Shown here in pieces: positions 1 through 8,690 of a stretch of 64,000 nucleotides of DNA. The notes beneath the pieces are model-generated. The model was not told where the DNA came from. It ran no database searches and saw nothing but the letters and a program-made list of their open reading frames with translations. Position 1 is the first letter of the stretch, and each line of letters begins with the position of its first letter. This DNA is from Karstenula rhodostoma CBS 690.94 (taxonomy: Eukaryota; Ascomycota; Dothideomycetes; Pleosporales; Didymosphaeriaceae). The stretch covers positions 95,599-159,598 of the forward strand of contig MU001493.1 of the NCBI GenBank assembly GCA_010093485.1, in the 5' to 3' direction. The position numbers and the translations under genes are program-made.

Positions 1-393
1 CCCCCACCGTCCTCGGTCTTTACTCCACCCACCACAACCCCACCACAAATCAACGAAACATACACCGACTCTGGTGATTGTGCGAGAAGGACATCCATCT
101 GCAGCGGTTAGAGTTACAGCATCATCCATCCATGTCCGCACAACAGTGTTCTTGACCCCATTCCATCCATCCCCTCCCAGCGCACATGTCTAACCTCATC
201 TGGCATGATTCTCACGTTTTCTACACCATAAGAAGGTGTGGCAGATATCCGGGGGTGGGGGGGGCAGCTGCAACTCTGCTCCAAAACCCGATGCCTGTTT
301 TCTTCGCTTTCGAGCGGAGCAAGTGTGCGGATGGATCGAGGTTGAAATATACAAAATGCTTGATCAACGCTAAAACAACAGTATGACTATCGC
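1..393. other. Intergenic, 3' side of the SNF2 gene
   Basis: No supportable gene. There is a short G-rich run near 250-262. The region probably holds the 3' untranslated part of the minus-strand remodeller gene that follows. Confidence 0.5.
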
Positions 394-3141
394 TCATGCC
401 TTCAAACCCTCCATCAGCGCCCCCTCCTCCCTCTTCCCCACCAACCTAAACGCCCCGCCACCCTCGCCCTCGCCATCCCCACCTTCCTCCGCCTTCATAT
501 ACGCCTCCTCGCTCCGATCCAGCAACGCCTCCAACTCCGCCTTGCTCAGCACCCCCGCCCCCTCGCCCCCCTCAACATCAAACCTCTCCCCATCGCTCCG
601 CCGCAGCAACTTCTGCAGCTCCTCCAGCTCCTGCCCAGCCTCCAGCTTGCCGCCGCGCGCGCGGTCATTGCGCACGCCGCCCTTGCGGATGACCAACTTC
701 TCGAGGCGGCGCTTGGCCTCGGCCGACTCGAGCAGCTTGACTTCGACGGTGTTGCGCGTGGCGAAGCGGTACACGACGACGTTGCGCGTCTGGCCGATGC
801 GGTGCGCGCGGTCGATGGCCTGGAGGTCCTGCTGCGGGTTGAAGTCCGAGTCGAAGAGCATGACGGTGTCGGCGGACGCGAGGTTGATGCCCTGGCCGCC
901 TGCGCGGGTGGACAGCAAGAACACATTTGTGGCATTTTTAGCCGACGGCGGCGCGTTGAAGGCTTTGATTTGGGACTGGCGGTCGGGCTGGGCGGTGCTG
1001 CCGTCGATGCGGGCGTGGTGCCAGCCGCGCAGATCTAGGTACGCGCTCAGTATGTCGAGCATGTTTGTGAATTGCGAGAAGATGAGGACTTTGTGGCCGC
1101 GGCGGAGGAGCTCGGGGAGAAGAGAGTCGAGGAGCAGCATCTTTCCGGATGTCGTGACGATGGTCTCGTCGGGCTCGGTCTCCATGGCGAATGTTTCCGC
1201 GCCGTCTGTCTCGGCTTTGAGGAACGGGTTGAAGAACATGTAGGGAGAGTTGCAGCAGAGGCGGAGTTGCATGTACGGGTTGCCAAGTTTCTTCTGTTGG
1301 AGCTGACGCTTCGCAAGCTCGAAGGTGGCTGTTTGTATGCGTTCCTCTTCTGCTTCGGAATCGAGCGGCTCTTCGGTCTCCGGTGAGCCGCTGTCTTGAT
1401 CCAGGTCGGCGAAGAACCGTTGATCGCTGACTTCTTCGTACGTCTGTCGTGGCCGACCGCGTCCACGTGTTGATGCTGTCGATGCTGGGGTGCTCTCTCG
1501 CGATGTCTTCGCACTTTTGCTGGGAGTACCAGTACCGTTGGATATGGCTTTCCGCTTGAGACTTCCGTTGTTACTGCGCACACTCAGAGGAGTGGCGGTG
1601 CCGCTTGCGATGCCAGCACTCAGCCTCTCGTACGACTTCTCCTCCAGATATTGGCGGCTTGTTCCATCGAGAATGGTCTGGTAGAGCTCTCTTTGCATGG
1701 GTGTAAGCGGCGCAAATAGGACATACTCACGCTTCTTCGGCATGAGGCTTTCTACGTCAGTCTTTACTCTGCGCAAGAGGAACGGCTTCAGGACAGCGTG
1801 CAACGACTTGACGAGGTACTGCTGCCGCTCTTCTGATAGGAGCTGCCCGAAGTTGTCCTTGTCCTTCAAGCCGGAGAAGTCGAACCAGCTCTCGAATGTA
1901 GACAGCTTGTCGAACACAGTAGGTAGAAGGAAGTGCAGAAGTGACCAAAGCTCGGTGAGGTTGTTCTGTAGAGGCGTTCCGGTGATGAGTAGACGGTTGG
2001 CGGACTGATATTGCTGCAGTTCGCGGATCAGGCGACAGTCGAGGTTCTTGATGCGGTGGCCCTCATCGATGATGATGAACTGCCAGCCGAAGTGGGTCAA
2101 GAATTTGCGGTCATTCATGCAGATCTCGTAGCTCGTCACAACGATTGGAAACTGCGCGGTGCCAGGGTGTTTGAGCTGGGTCTTGCGCATCTTCTCGCGC
2201 TCCTTCTTGTCGCCATGGTATAGTAGGACGGGTATGGTTGGAGTCCACTTACGGAACTCCTCGACCCAATTGCTTGTGGTACTTAGAGGAGCCGCGACTA
2301 GAAATGGGCCGTACGAGCCCATCTCCCACAGATGCGCCAGCAGCGCAATGGTCTGAATGGTCTTGCCCAGGCCCATCTCGTCGGCCAGAATGCCGTTGAT
2401 GCCGTTCTCGTATAGCGAGAGCATCCATTCCAGACCCTCGAGCTGATACGAGCGCATCGTGCCTCCCGTCACAAGCTTTGGCTGCCTTGCTGATCTGAGG
2501 TTCTGGAACCCAATGTCGCCGGTCTTTACATCGTCTTCGGCTGCCGCTTCCTTCAGCGCCTCGGGGACGCTCGCGCTGTTTGTTTTCTTCTGTAGGTCTT
2601 CCTTTTTGAAGAAGCTCGAGATCTTTGCGTCTTTGCCGGCGTTCTTCTTGGGCCGTCCGCGGCCTTTCTTCGTCAATGCAGACGCGGGCTCGACGGTCGA
2701 GTCGTTGCCCGCAGCTGAGGCACGTGTTGCCCGTCGTTGCGTCTCGGCGGCCGCCTGGTCTGCCTTTTGTTCGCGCTTCGAGGCCTGTCCTTGCGTCTCC
2801 GCGTCCTGGGCCTTCTCCTCGTCTTCTTGGCGCTGCATCTGCGCGAGCATCACGCTGGCGTACAGCTTGCTCTTGTTCATCAAGAACTCCAATTGCTGGA
2901 ACTTCTTGTCCAGGACCTGTTTGCCGCTCTGGATGTCTGCCTGCCGCTCCTTCTCGAGCTTCGCCTCGCGCTTCGCGTCTTCTTTCTCGCGTTGTGCGCG
3001 CATGCGATCCTCCTCCTGCTGCAGGCTGCTGGACACCTCATTGTCACCGTTCTTGGGCTGGTCGTCCATGTCGGCGGGAGGCGGCGAGGAAGCGGGCGTG
3101 GACTTTTGGGAGGCGGAATCGACAACAGACGAAGACGACAT
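394..3141 (-). CDS. SNF2-family chromatin remodelling ATPase, LSH/HELLS/Irc5 type
   Basis: An uninterrupted frame of 915 codons encodes a nuclear DNA-dependent ATPase that moves nucleosomes. A charged, coiled-coil-like N-terminus (residues ~15-150) is followed by the SNF2 ATPase lobe with the Walker A segment DEMGLGKT near residue 255, a DEGH Walker B box near 357 and a motif III ITGTPLQN. The second helicase lobe includes an LIFSQFTNMLD block near 685 and ends with DRAHRIGQTR near 780. The DEGH box, the spacing and a low-complexity insert between the lobes (GTATPLSV through TRGRGRPR) fit the LSH/DDM1/Irc5 branch rather than ISWI, because no SANT/SLIDE tail follows. The start was set at the ATG giving MSSSSVVDSA; an upstream in-frame extension lacks a good context. 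A GNAT gene lies 128 bp upstream on the same strand. Confidence 0.93.
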   Translation of the reverse strand: MSSSSVVDSASQKSTPASSPPPADMDDQPKNGDNEVSSSLQQEEDRMRAQREKEDAKREAKLEKERQADIQSGKQVLDKKFQQLEFLMNKSKLYASVMLAQMQRQEDEEKAQDAETQGQASKREQKADQAAAETQRRATRASAAGNDSTVEPASALTKKGRGRPKKNAGKDAKISSFFKKEDLQKKTNSASVPEALKEAAAEDDVKTGDIGFQNLRSARQPKLVTGGTMRSYQLEGLEWMLSLYENGINGILADEMGLGKTIQTIALLAHLWEMGSYGPFLVAAPLSTTSNWVEEFRKWTPTIPVLLYHGDKKEREKMRKTQLKHPGTAQFPIVVTSYEICMNDRKFLTHFGWQFIIIDEGHRIKNLDCRLIRELQQYQSANRLLITGTPLQNNLTELWSLLHFLLPTVFDKLSTFESWFDFSGLKDKDNFGQLLSEERQQYLVKSLHAVLKPFLLRRVKTDVESLMPKKREYVLFAPLTPMQRELYQTILDGTSRQYLEEKSYERLSAGIASGTATPLSVRSNNGSLKRKAISNGTGTPSKSAKTSRESTPASTASTRGRGRPRQTYEEVSDQRFFADLDQDSGSPETEEPLDSEAEEERIQTATFELAKRQLQQKKLGNPYMQLRLCCNSPYMFFNPFLKAETDGAETFAMETEPDETIVTTSGKMLLLDSLLPELLRRGHKVLIFSQFTNMLDILSAYLDLRGWHHARIDGSTAQPDRQSQIKAFNAPPSAKNATNVFLLSTRAGGQGINLASADTVMLFDSDFNPQQDLQAIDRAHRIGQTRNVVVYRFATRNTVEVKLLESAEAKRRLEKLVIRKGGVRNDRARGGKLEAGQELEELQKLLRRSDGERFDVEGGEGAGVLSKAELEALLDRSEEAYMKAEEGGDGEGEGGGAFRLVGKREEGALMEGLKA

Positions 3142-3269
3142 CTCGCGTTGCAATGAAGCGGGTTTCTTGTACTGCAGAACAGAGGCAGCGAGTAGCGCCA
3201 GGGGTTGGTGGCAATTAAGAACAAAAGGGCGACATCGATGACGCCGAGGAACGCGGGCGCGACGCGAAC

Positions 3270-3815
3270 TCACGCGCTACGCAAAGTGGCGCTTTCGGAA
3301 CGTGCGTCCCCATGGACATCCCCATGCTTCAGCGCAGCCCTCATGAACACAGTGCCCGCGATGGGATTGTCGTAGTACTTGTCCACTTCTGCGAACCCAT
3401 ATCGGGCGTACAGCTTTCGTGCCGCCATCATGCTCGCCAGCGTGTCCAGCAGCATGTGGTCGTAGCCCAGCTCTCGCGCTTTTTCGATGGCGGCATCCAT
3501 CAGCCGCTGCGCAGCACCCATGCCGCGAGCTTCTGGCACAATGTAGAGGCGCTTCAGCTCACACGTGTCCGGCGGCGAGAAAGCACGTACAGCGACACAG
3601 CCGACGACTTTGGGAAGCGATGCGTCTGCTGCATGGGCCAGGAATAACGTTCCACCCTTCTCTGCCGCGTATTTTCCCGGTAGCTGTGAGAGCTCGTCGG
3701 CGAAGCTCTGGAACGACAGGTCGATGCGCAACGATTCCGCATACGCCGCAAACAGGGCAGCGACAGCTTCTCGGTCGCGAGGAAACTCTGCGGGCGTAAT
3801 TGTAATCTCGGGCAT
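3270..3815 (-). CDS. GNAT-family N-acetyltransferase
   Basis: A single exon encodes 181 residues starting MPEITITPAEF. It transfers an acetyl group from acetyl-CoA to an amine; the substrate cannot be told from sequence. The acetyl-CoA loop is clear: RLYIVPEARGMGAAQRL around residues 92-108 carries the R-G-x-G-x-A pattern, and it is followed by the usual helix and the LYARYGF segment of motif B near 153. There is no signal peptide or membrane segment, so a soluble cytosolic or nuclear enzyme is likely. An in-frame ATG exists upstream, but the chosen ATG starts directly at the first beta strand of the fold. It is tandem with the SNF2 gene; a functional link is not shown. Confidence 0.88.
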   Translation of the reverse strand: MPEITITPAEFPRDREAVAALFAAYAESLRIDLSFQSFADELSQLPGKYAAEKGGTLFLAHAADASLPKVVGCVAVRAFSPPDTCELKRLYIVPEARGMGAAQRLMDAAIEKARELGYDHMLLDTLASMMAARKLYARYGFAEVDKYYDNPIAGTVFMRAALKHGDVHGDARSESATLRSA

Positions 3816-4170
3816 TTTCTCGGATGGGGTTTGACTGGAGATGATGTTCTGGTTGTGACAGAGGTGCAATGCAAAGCTCAGAAGATTCGCTGATGCTTAT
3901 CCATGCCGCTGTTACCCGCCTATACCCCACGGGAGGAAGCCACGACCGACATCGGGAAGCAGCAATGCTGTCTCTTCTATTCACTACTCTGAGCTTCTCA
4001 AATGACGGACCTGTGGGCAGTCAAAAAGGCCCCCCTCGCCCGCGCTACCGTTTGATGGCCATTCCAAACGCCTCAGCTCAGGTCTTGGGCAAAGTGCTCA
4101 ATCAACTTGAATCATATACATGCCCCAAAAACATCTCCCAACCCCATCACACCTCCTCAGACCACAACCC
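3816..4170. other. Intergenic
   Basis: This probably contains the GNAT promoter and the 3' part of the next minus-strand gene. No additional coding stretch could be supported. If the small secreted protein to its right has a second exon it should lie here, but I could not find one. Confidence 0.4.
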
Positions 4171-4434
4171 TCAACTGCCCAACCCAATCCCGATCATCCA
4201 CCACCGGCGGCTCGCTCCCCGCCTGCCTCTTCCCCTTGCCCTCCCCCTCCCCCTCCCCCGCCCACCTTCTGTGCCGTTGATTGGGGCGGTGGGGGAGGAG
4301 GCGAGGAGGGTGAAGGGTGCTGTGGTGGCGGTGGTGGAGTTGTAGGTGGGGAAGGAGGCGCAGGTTGTGTTTAGTGCATGTGCGGTCATCGCGGAGACGG
4401 CGAGGATCAGGAGTGCGGGTGTGACGGGGGGCAT
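4171..4434 (-). CDS. Small secreted protein, probably only the first exon
   Basis: The frame starts MPPVTPALLILAV and has a hydrophobic core followed by an ALNTTC junction, a plausible signal peptide of about 20 residues. The next part is rich in Ser/Thr with N-glycosylation sites (NTT, NST, NGT), as in small secreted fungal proteins. After residue ~57 it turns into an Arg/Gly low-complexity run encoded by a CT-rich tract, which looks like intron read-through: a GTGGGC donor follows the NGTE segment. The real C-terminus probably lies in another exon or has been lost. I do not recognise the family. The open frame as given is 87 residues. Confidence 0.4.
   Translation of the reverse strand: MPPVTPALLILAVSAMTAHALNTTCASFPTYNSTTATTAPFTLLASSPTAPINGTEGGRGRGRGRARGRGRRGASRRWWMIGIGLGS
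4215..4265. repeat. CT/C-rich low-complexity tract
   Basis: A pyrimidine-rich tract (repeated cccctcc and ccctcccc units) on the plus strand. On the minus strand it is purine-rich and gives the Arg/Gly run in the small secreted frame, probably inside an intron. Confidence 0.6.
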
Positions 4435-4842
4435 GGTTGCGCTTGGGTTAGTTGAGGGCGAGGGAAGAAGATGGTAGAGGAGGCGGTGGCGTGGGTGATG
4501 GAAGGAATTCACGTATGGGCAGTAAGAACCGCGCGAGGTAATGTGGGCAGTGGAGAGTACCGCGATTGCGTCTGCGTGTCTGCGAGGGCTTCATTTGCGT
4601 TCGTCGTGGAGGTGCATGGTAGATGGCCGGGTAAAGAGGGTGCAGCGCCGTGGACCATTGCGGCGGGGCGGGTGTGGCGAACGAGGCAGGCAATTTCTGC
4701 TACGTTAGGTACGCGTAGGTCTACTGTGAAGGCGATGTGGTAGTAATTTGTTATTGGATTTTGGCGTTGTCGAGCGCTCGCGTGAACAGATAGTCTACAC
4801 CTGCTTCTCACTATTGAGCAAGCGCCTACTCCGAAGACGGTA
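4435..4842. other. Intergenic, upstream of the secreted protein
   Basis: This lies between the 5' end of the small secreted protein gene and the 3' end of the SDR gene. No coding sequence supported. Confidence 0.4.
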
Positions 4843-5785
4843 TTACAACGTCGACCACGCCGCGTCGATAGGCAGTAATGCGCCGTTCACCATCCGCGCC
4901 TCGTCCGAGGCTAGGTACGCAATGCCCTTGGCGACATCGTCGGGAGTAATAATCGGCACAGGCTGACCCTTCTCGTTCTTTGCGATGTGCATTTCTACCA
5001 CGGGGCTGGCGATGTTAGTAGTGGTACTTTTCACATGGCGCAAAAAGGGGGGAGTGACGTACAAGAAGCTGCTGAAGCCGTCCTTGTCGAAGCAATCCAT
5101 GTTGACAGAGTTCTGAATGTTTGTCGCGACGCCTGGATGAGTTTAGTTCCTGTGAGTAGGCCTGAAGGGAGGACTGTACGTACCACCGGGCAGCACAGCA
5201 TTGCATCTGATGTTGTCGTTGTGGAAACGCCACGCTACGTTCTTTGTCGCGCCGACCTGCACCCACACATCAGCACTGCTTCCAACGACCCCCACCGGAA
5301 ACGAAATTCAAACTCACAAGCCCATGCTTCGACGCCGTGTACGCAATCCCCGCCGCCGCGCCGCTCACGCCCGCTTTACTCGCCACATTCACAATGCTCC
5401 CCTTGCCCTGCTCCTTCATCGCGGGCAACACGGCCGTCATCAGCCGCACCGGCACCGTGAGATTAATCGCCATGACGCGCTCCCACTCGACGTCCTTGAG
5501 CGAGTCGGCGCTGGACCAGCCATCCGAGATGCCCGCGCAGTTGACGAGGACGTCTATCCTGCCGAAAATGGCGGTGCAGCGGGCGACGGCCTCAGCAGCA
5601 GCCTGCGGCTCGATGAGGTCGGCCTGGTGGAACTCAAACGGCTGGTCCTTAACGGCGGCGGTGAAAGGCGCGACGTCGATGCCGAAGACCTTTGCTTGGC
5701 GCGCGAGGAAGAGCTGCGTTGTTGCGAGGCCGATTCCGGAGGAGCACCCCGTGATGATGACGACTTTGTCGGCGAAGGAGGCCAT
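4843..5785 (-). CDS. Short-chain dehydrogenase/reductase (SDR), four exons
   Basis: A soluble NAD(P)-dependent oxidoreductase of the classical SDR family with unknown substrate. Exons are 5318..5785, 5184..5256, 5063..5132 and 4843..5005, joined by GTGAGT or GTACGT donors and AG acceptors. They give 257 residues with frame kept throughout, a normal length for the family. The start [13 protein letters not shown] leads straight into the cofactor loop GCSSGIG (TGxxxGxG). It continues with the NCAG structural motif ([10 protein letters not shown]), the catalytic Ser region in [10 protein letters not shown] and the YTASKHG active site (YxxxK). The last exon carries the C-terminal [20 protein letters not shown] pattern and [12 protein letters not shown], typical of this group. 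Other frames here are shadows. Confidence 0.92.
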
Positions 5786-6080
5786 TGTGTTTTTCTTTCG
5801 CTGTTCCTCTAGCTATGTGTCTCTTGGACTGGTTGGGTTTGGATATGGCTGCGGATAATTGCCTGGGGTAGGTTGTATTTGTAGACCTTCGAAGACGCAT
5901 GCGCAGTGACATTTCCTAGCGCGGGCAACGACCCCACTAGCCGGCCGCTGCCAATGGGGGTACGAGCAATACGGTGCCGCTGCCACGCCTCATCTCACGG
6001 CTCTGTCGCGGCGACAACTGCAAGTTGGCTGGTAGGGTGATGTGATGTTTGCGGCAAAGCTGGACATGCATCTGGGTGTC

Positions 6081-6113
6081 TGGGACGCTCGACGGCTAAC
6101 CGAGAATGGAGCC
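6081..6113 (+). repeat. Imperfect direct repeat, copy 1
   Basis: The unit begins TGGGACGCTCG and runs through GGCTAACCGAGAATGGA. A related unit lies about 170 bp downstream. A shorter shared CTGGGTGTCTG block occurs just before this copy and again near 6200. Confidence 0.5.
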
Positions 6114-6251
6114 GTGGGCGCATCCTACGCAGCTGGAGCCTCGACCAATGAGACGGCAGGTAGTACGGCACTCTTCATCTTACGGCAAGCCGCGACGACG
6201 CTGGGTGTCTGTCGGTGCTTGGAATGCGTGCGGCATAGCTGGGTATATACC

Positions 6252-6287
6252 TGGGAGACGCTCGCATGGCTAACCCGAAATGGATCC
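6252..6287 (+). repeat. Imperfect direct repeat, copy 2
   Basis: The unit TGGGAGACGCTCG followed by GGCTAACCCGAAATGGA matches copy 1 with a few substitutions and small indels. It lies about 300 bp before the NmrA start, so a duplicated regulatory segment is possible. Confidence 0.5.
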
Positions 6288-6424
6288 TTGCAACCGGGGG
6301 TTTTCGTCCGATGGGGCACGTGATGTGGGAGGCATGAACAACGGCACTGGTGGATTGCAGGTATGCTTTGAAATCGGCTTGGAAAAATGCAAGCAAGCGT
6401 GCGATCGGTGGAGGGGATGGAATG

Positions 6425-6430
6425 TATAAA
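6425..6430 (+). promoter_or_regulatory. TATA box for the NmrA-like gene
   Basis: TATAAA followed by GAGGG lies 126 bp before the ATG at 6556. This is a plausible core promoter element, inferred from position only. Confidence 0.4.
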
Positions 6431-6555
6431 GAGGGAGGTTGTGAAAGCATTAAATTGGAAGAGTAGATCAGCTTCACGAACTCAACAGCTTTCCGCCTCA
6501 TCGACAGAGACACTGGAGCTACGTTACTTTACGAAGGGGATCATTGAGTTTCAAG

Positions 6556-7622
6556 ATGACCACTGTTGTCGCAGTCGCAGGTGGATCGAGCGGTCTTGGT
6601 CGCGCTATCGTTGACGCCTTGAGGGCAGATGGCCGGTACGAAGTCTTGATCTTCTCACGTGCTGTACGTTCACCCTCCACTCACATGTCCTACCATCTTC
6701 CGCTAATCCCATGGACAGGAGAATCCCCAAGTCGAGAAAGAGTCCGGCGCCCGTGTCCTCGCAGCCGACTACTCGAGCGTGGACGCCCTCACCACGCTCC
6801 TCGAAACCAACAACGTAGAAGTGCTCATCACGACCGCAAACACAACGGTCGATCCGACCCCAGAGTTCAACATGATCGAAGCCGCCGCCCGATCGCGCGC
6901 CACGAAGAGGTTCATCCCCAACGCCTGGAGCGCGCTACAATTCACAGACGAGTGAGCGAATCACCCCCCAGCCTCCAGAAACTCCGCTAACCATCCCCAC
7001 ACAAAGACCTCGATTCAAAAACTTCCCCCTCGCACAGGGCAAGCTGCAGTCCCTCGCACGACTGAACAACACCGACCTCGACTGGACGGCCATCTACCCC
7101 GGCCTCTTCATGGAATATGTCACCGAAGGCCTCCCCACCACCCTCACCCTCATGACCATAATGCTCGACATGAAGCACAACGCCGCGGCTCTCCCAAACA
7201 AAGGCGATGCCAAGATAACCCTAACATACTCCCGCGACATCGCGAAGTACATCTCCAAGCTGCTGACGCTGTCGACCTGGGAACGCGCCTACTTCATCGT
7301 CGGCGACGTAAAGTCGTGGAACGAGATCGTCGCCGCAGCCGAGACGGGCAAAGGCGTCAAGTTCGACGTGACGTACGACGCTGTTGAAAAGTTGAAGCAC
7401 GGCCAGGTAACGGAACTCCCTGGGTACGCGCGCATGTACGAACTCTTTGGTGGGCGGGATATCGCGTTGCCGCGTGTGCAGGGGTTGATAGCGCAGTATG
7501 GGCTGTGGATGGAGGAGGGCATCTTCACGTATCAGGGCGGGGCGAGGCTGAATGATTTGTTTCCCGAGGTCGAGGTGTTGGGGTTGGAGGGGGCGTGGAG
7601 GGTTGCGGGGGGGAAGGCTTGA
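6556..7622 (+). CDS. NmrA-like / isoflavone-reductase-like NAD(P)-binding protein, three exons
   Basis: Exons 6556..6663, 6719..6951 and 7007..7622 give 318 residues in one frame (donors GTACGT and GTGAGC). The N-terminus MTTVVAVAGGSSGLGRAIV is the dinucleotide-binding beta-alpha-beta unit with a Gly-rich loop. A second-strand region (VLAADYSS) is followed by VLITTAN and RFIPNAWSA, matching the PCBER/NmrA layout in which residues after the RF(I/L)P segment reach the active site. The C-terminal half (YFIVGDVKSWNEIVAAAE) is the usual substrate part. It could be a reductase for a phenolic-type compound or a redox-sensing regulator; the sequence does not decide. A TATA box and a duplicated segment lie upstream. 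Confidence 0.9.
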
Positions 7623-7748
7623 GTGGTCTGAGGACCGGATCGAATGGGTTGTTCTACGAGCGACGGATAACAAAGGTGGATATTTAGTTGGCTGCGGATC
7701 TCGCACGATTCTTCTACCAGTACCAACTTTGCGTCTCGTATGCCCGCA

Positions 7749-7982
7749 TTAAATCGATTTCATCCTCTTCCCAGTCGTCCACATCCGCCTTGACGTCTTA
7801 GGCCTCGAAGCACGCTCCAACGCAATAAGCATCAATTTCCACACCAGCACACAACTCAAGACCCAAATACATGCGCCGCAGAACCACAGCTTCGGATGCG
7901 CTTTGATCGACCCCGTGATCGTGAACTCGTTGTGATACACGGGTATGTAGTCATCGCTATCGAATTCTAACGTGTACGACAT
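7749..7982 (-). CDS. Small single-pass membrane protein, unknown function
   Basis: A 77-residue frame starts MSYTLEFDSDDYIP at a true ATG. Residues ~33-54 (FCGACIWVLSCVLVWKLMLIA) form one strong membrane helix with two Cys. The tail is basic (RASRPKTSRRMW), which suggests type III-like topology with an acidic N-terminus and cytosolic basic end. I do not recognise a family. It is convergent with the NmrA-like gene, only 126 bp away, and no larger gene competes for the space. It is too short to be certain. Confidence 0.4.
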   Translation of the reverse strand: MSYTLEFDSDDYIPVYHNEFTITGSIKAHPKLWFCGACIWVLSCVLVWKLMLIALERASRPKTSRRMWTTGKRMKSI

Positions 7983-8690
7983 GGTTAAGAGACGAAAAGA
8001 TTGTGTAACTAACAGGTGAGTTTTTTAACAAGAATGCGAGGAGTCCTTCCAGAACGACGTAGAGCTTGAGCGGCGTAGCATGATGTGCCCGTTAGTGTGA
8101 ATATAAAATAAACCGTGGTCTCAATGTTGGCGGCACAGCAAGAGGCACAGCATTCCTCGTGCGAATGAAACGAAGGTGTTTACGCGAAGGGTTACATCGA
8201 CGCTAATGTAGTCAGACGAAGAAGTGCTGGCTGATCTTCAATGCTGTAAGCACCCTACTTCCAACCAGTGTTTTTGTCGCAGATGAAATGGAGTGAGACA
8301 TGGTCGATAGCAGGGTATAGTTGACTACGTGGCTCCTTGGCCTTTTGTGCAAAGGATCGGGGGATAGTGATAGTTAGGTTTGCAGATTCTCTGTTGCTGT
8401 GGATTGTACAACTCCGCCTTCTTCCAATGCTAGGCCGCTGAGTTAGGGGTCGACTGTACTGTGCATACTACTAGAAGCCCCCTCACGCCTTTCCAAAACA
8501 TTGTATCAAGTCTCCGAGTGCGCTTACGATCGTCCACATCTGAAGCATAGCAGAATACGAGTATAACTCAACAACCCTGCCTGTAGATTACGACACAGCT
8601 TCGTCGAACCCCAGCTCTGGAAAGAAAGAAACGAAGCGCGACCACAATCACCATTCTGTCTAAGACGGCTTGTCTTCTAGTCATCTTTCC
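7983..8690. other. Intergenic, nothing recognised
   Basis: About 700 bp without a supportable gene or obvious repeat. It holds the upstream region of the small membrane protein and the 3' flank of the chitin-binding gene. Confidence 0.45.

Larger units (their letters stand above)
5786..6555. other. Divergent promoter region with imperfect repeats
   Basis: This is the shared upstream region of the SDR gene (leftward) and the NmrA-like gene (rightward). It holds an imperfect direct repeat (see the two repeat entries) and a TATA box about 130 bp before the NmrA start. No gene supported. Confidence 0.55.

Noticed and set aside
2459..3241. Long plus-strand open frame opposite the SNF2 gene
   Set aside because: It mirrors the coding strand of a clear remodeller, is Ser/Arg/Cys-rich and has no family motif; a shadow of GC-rich codons.
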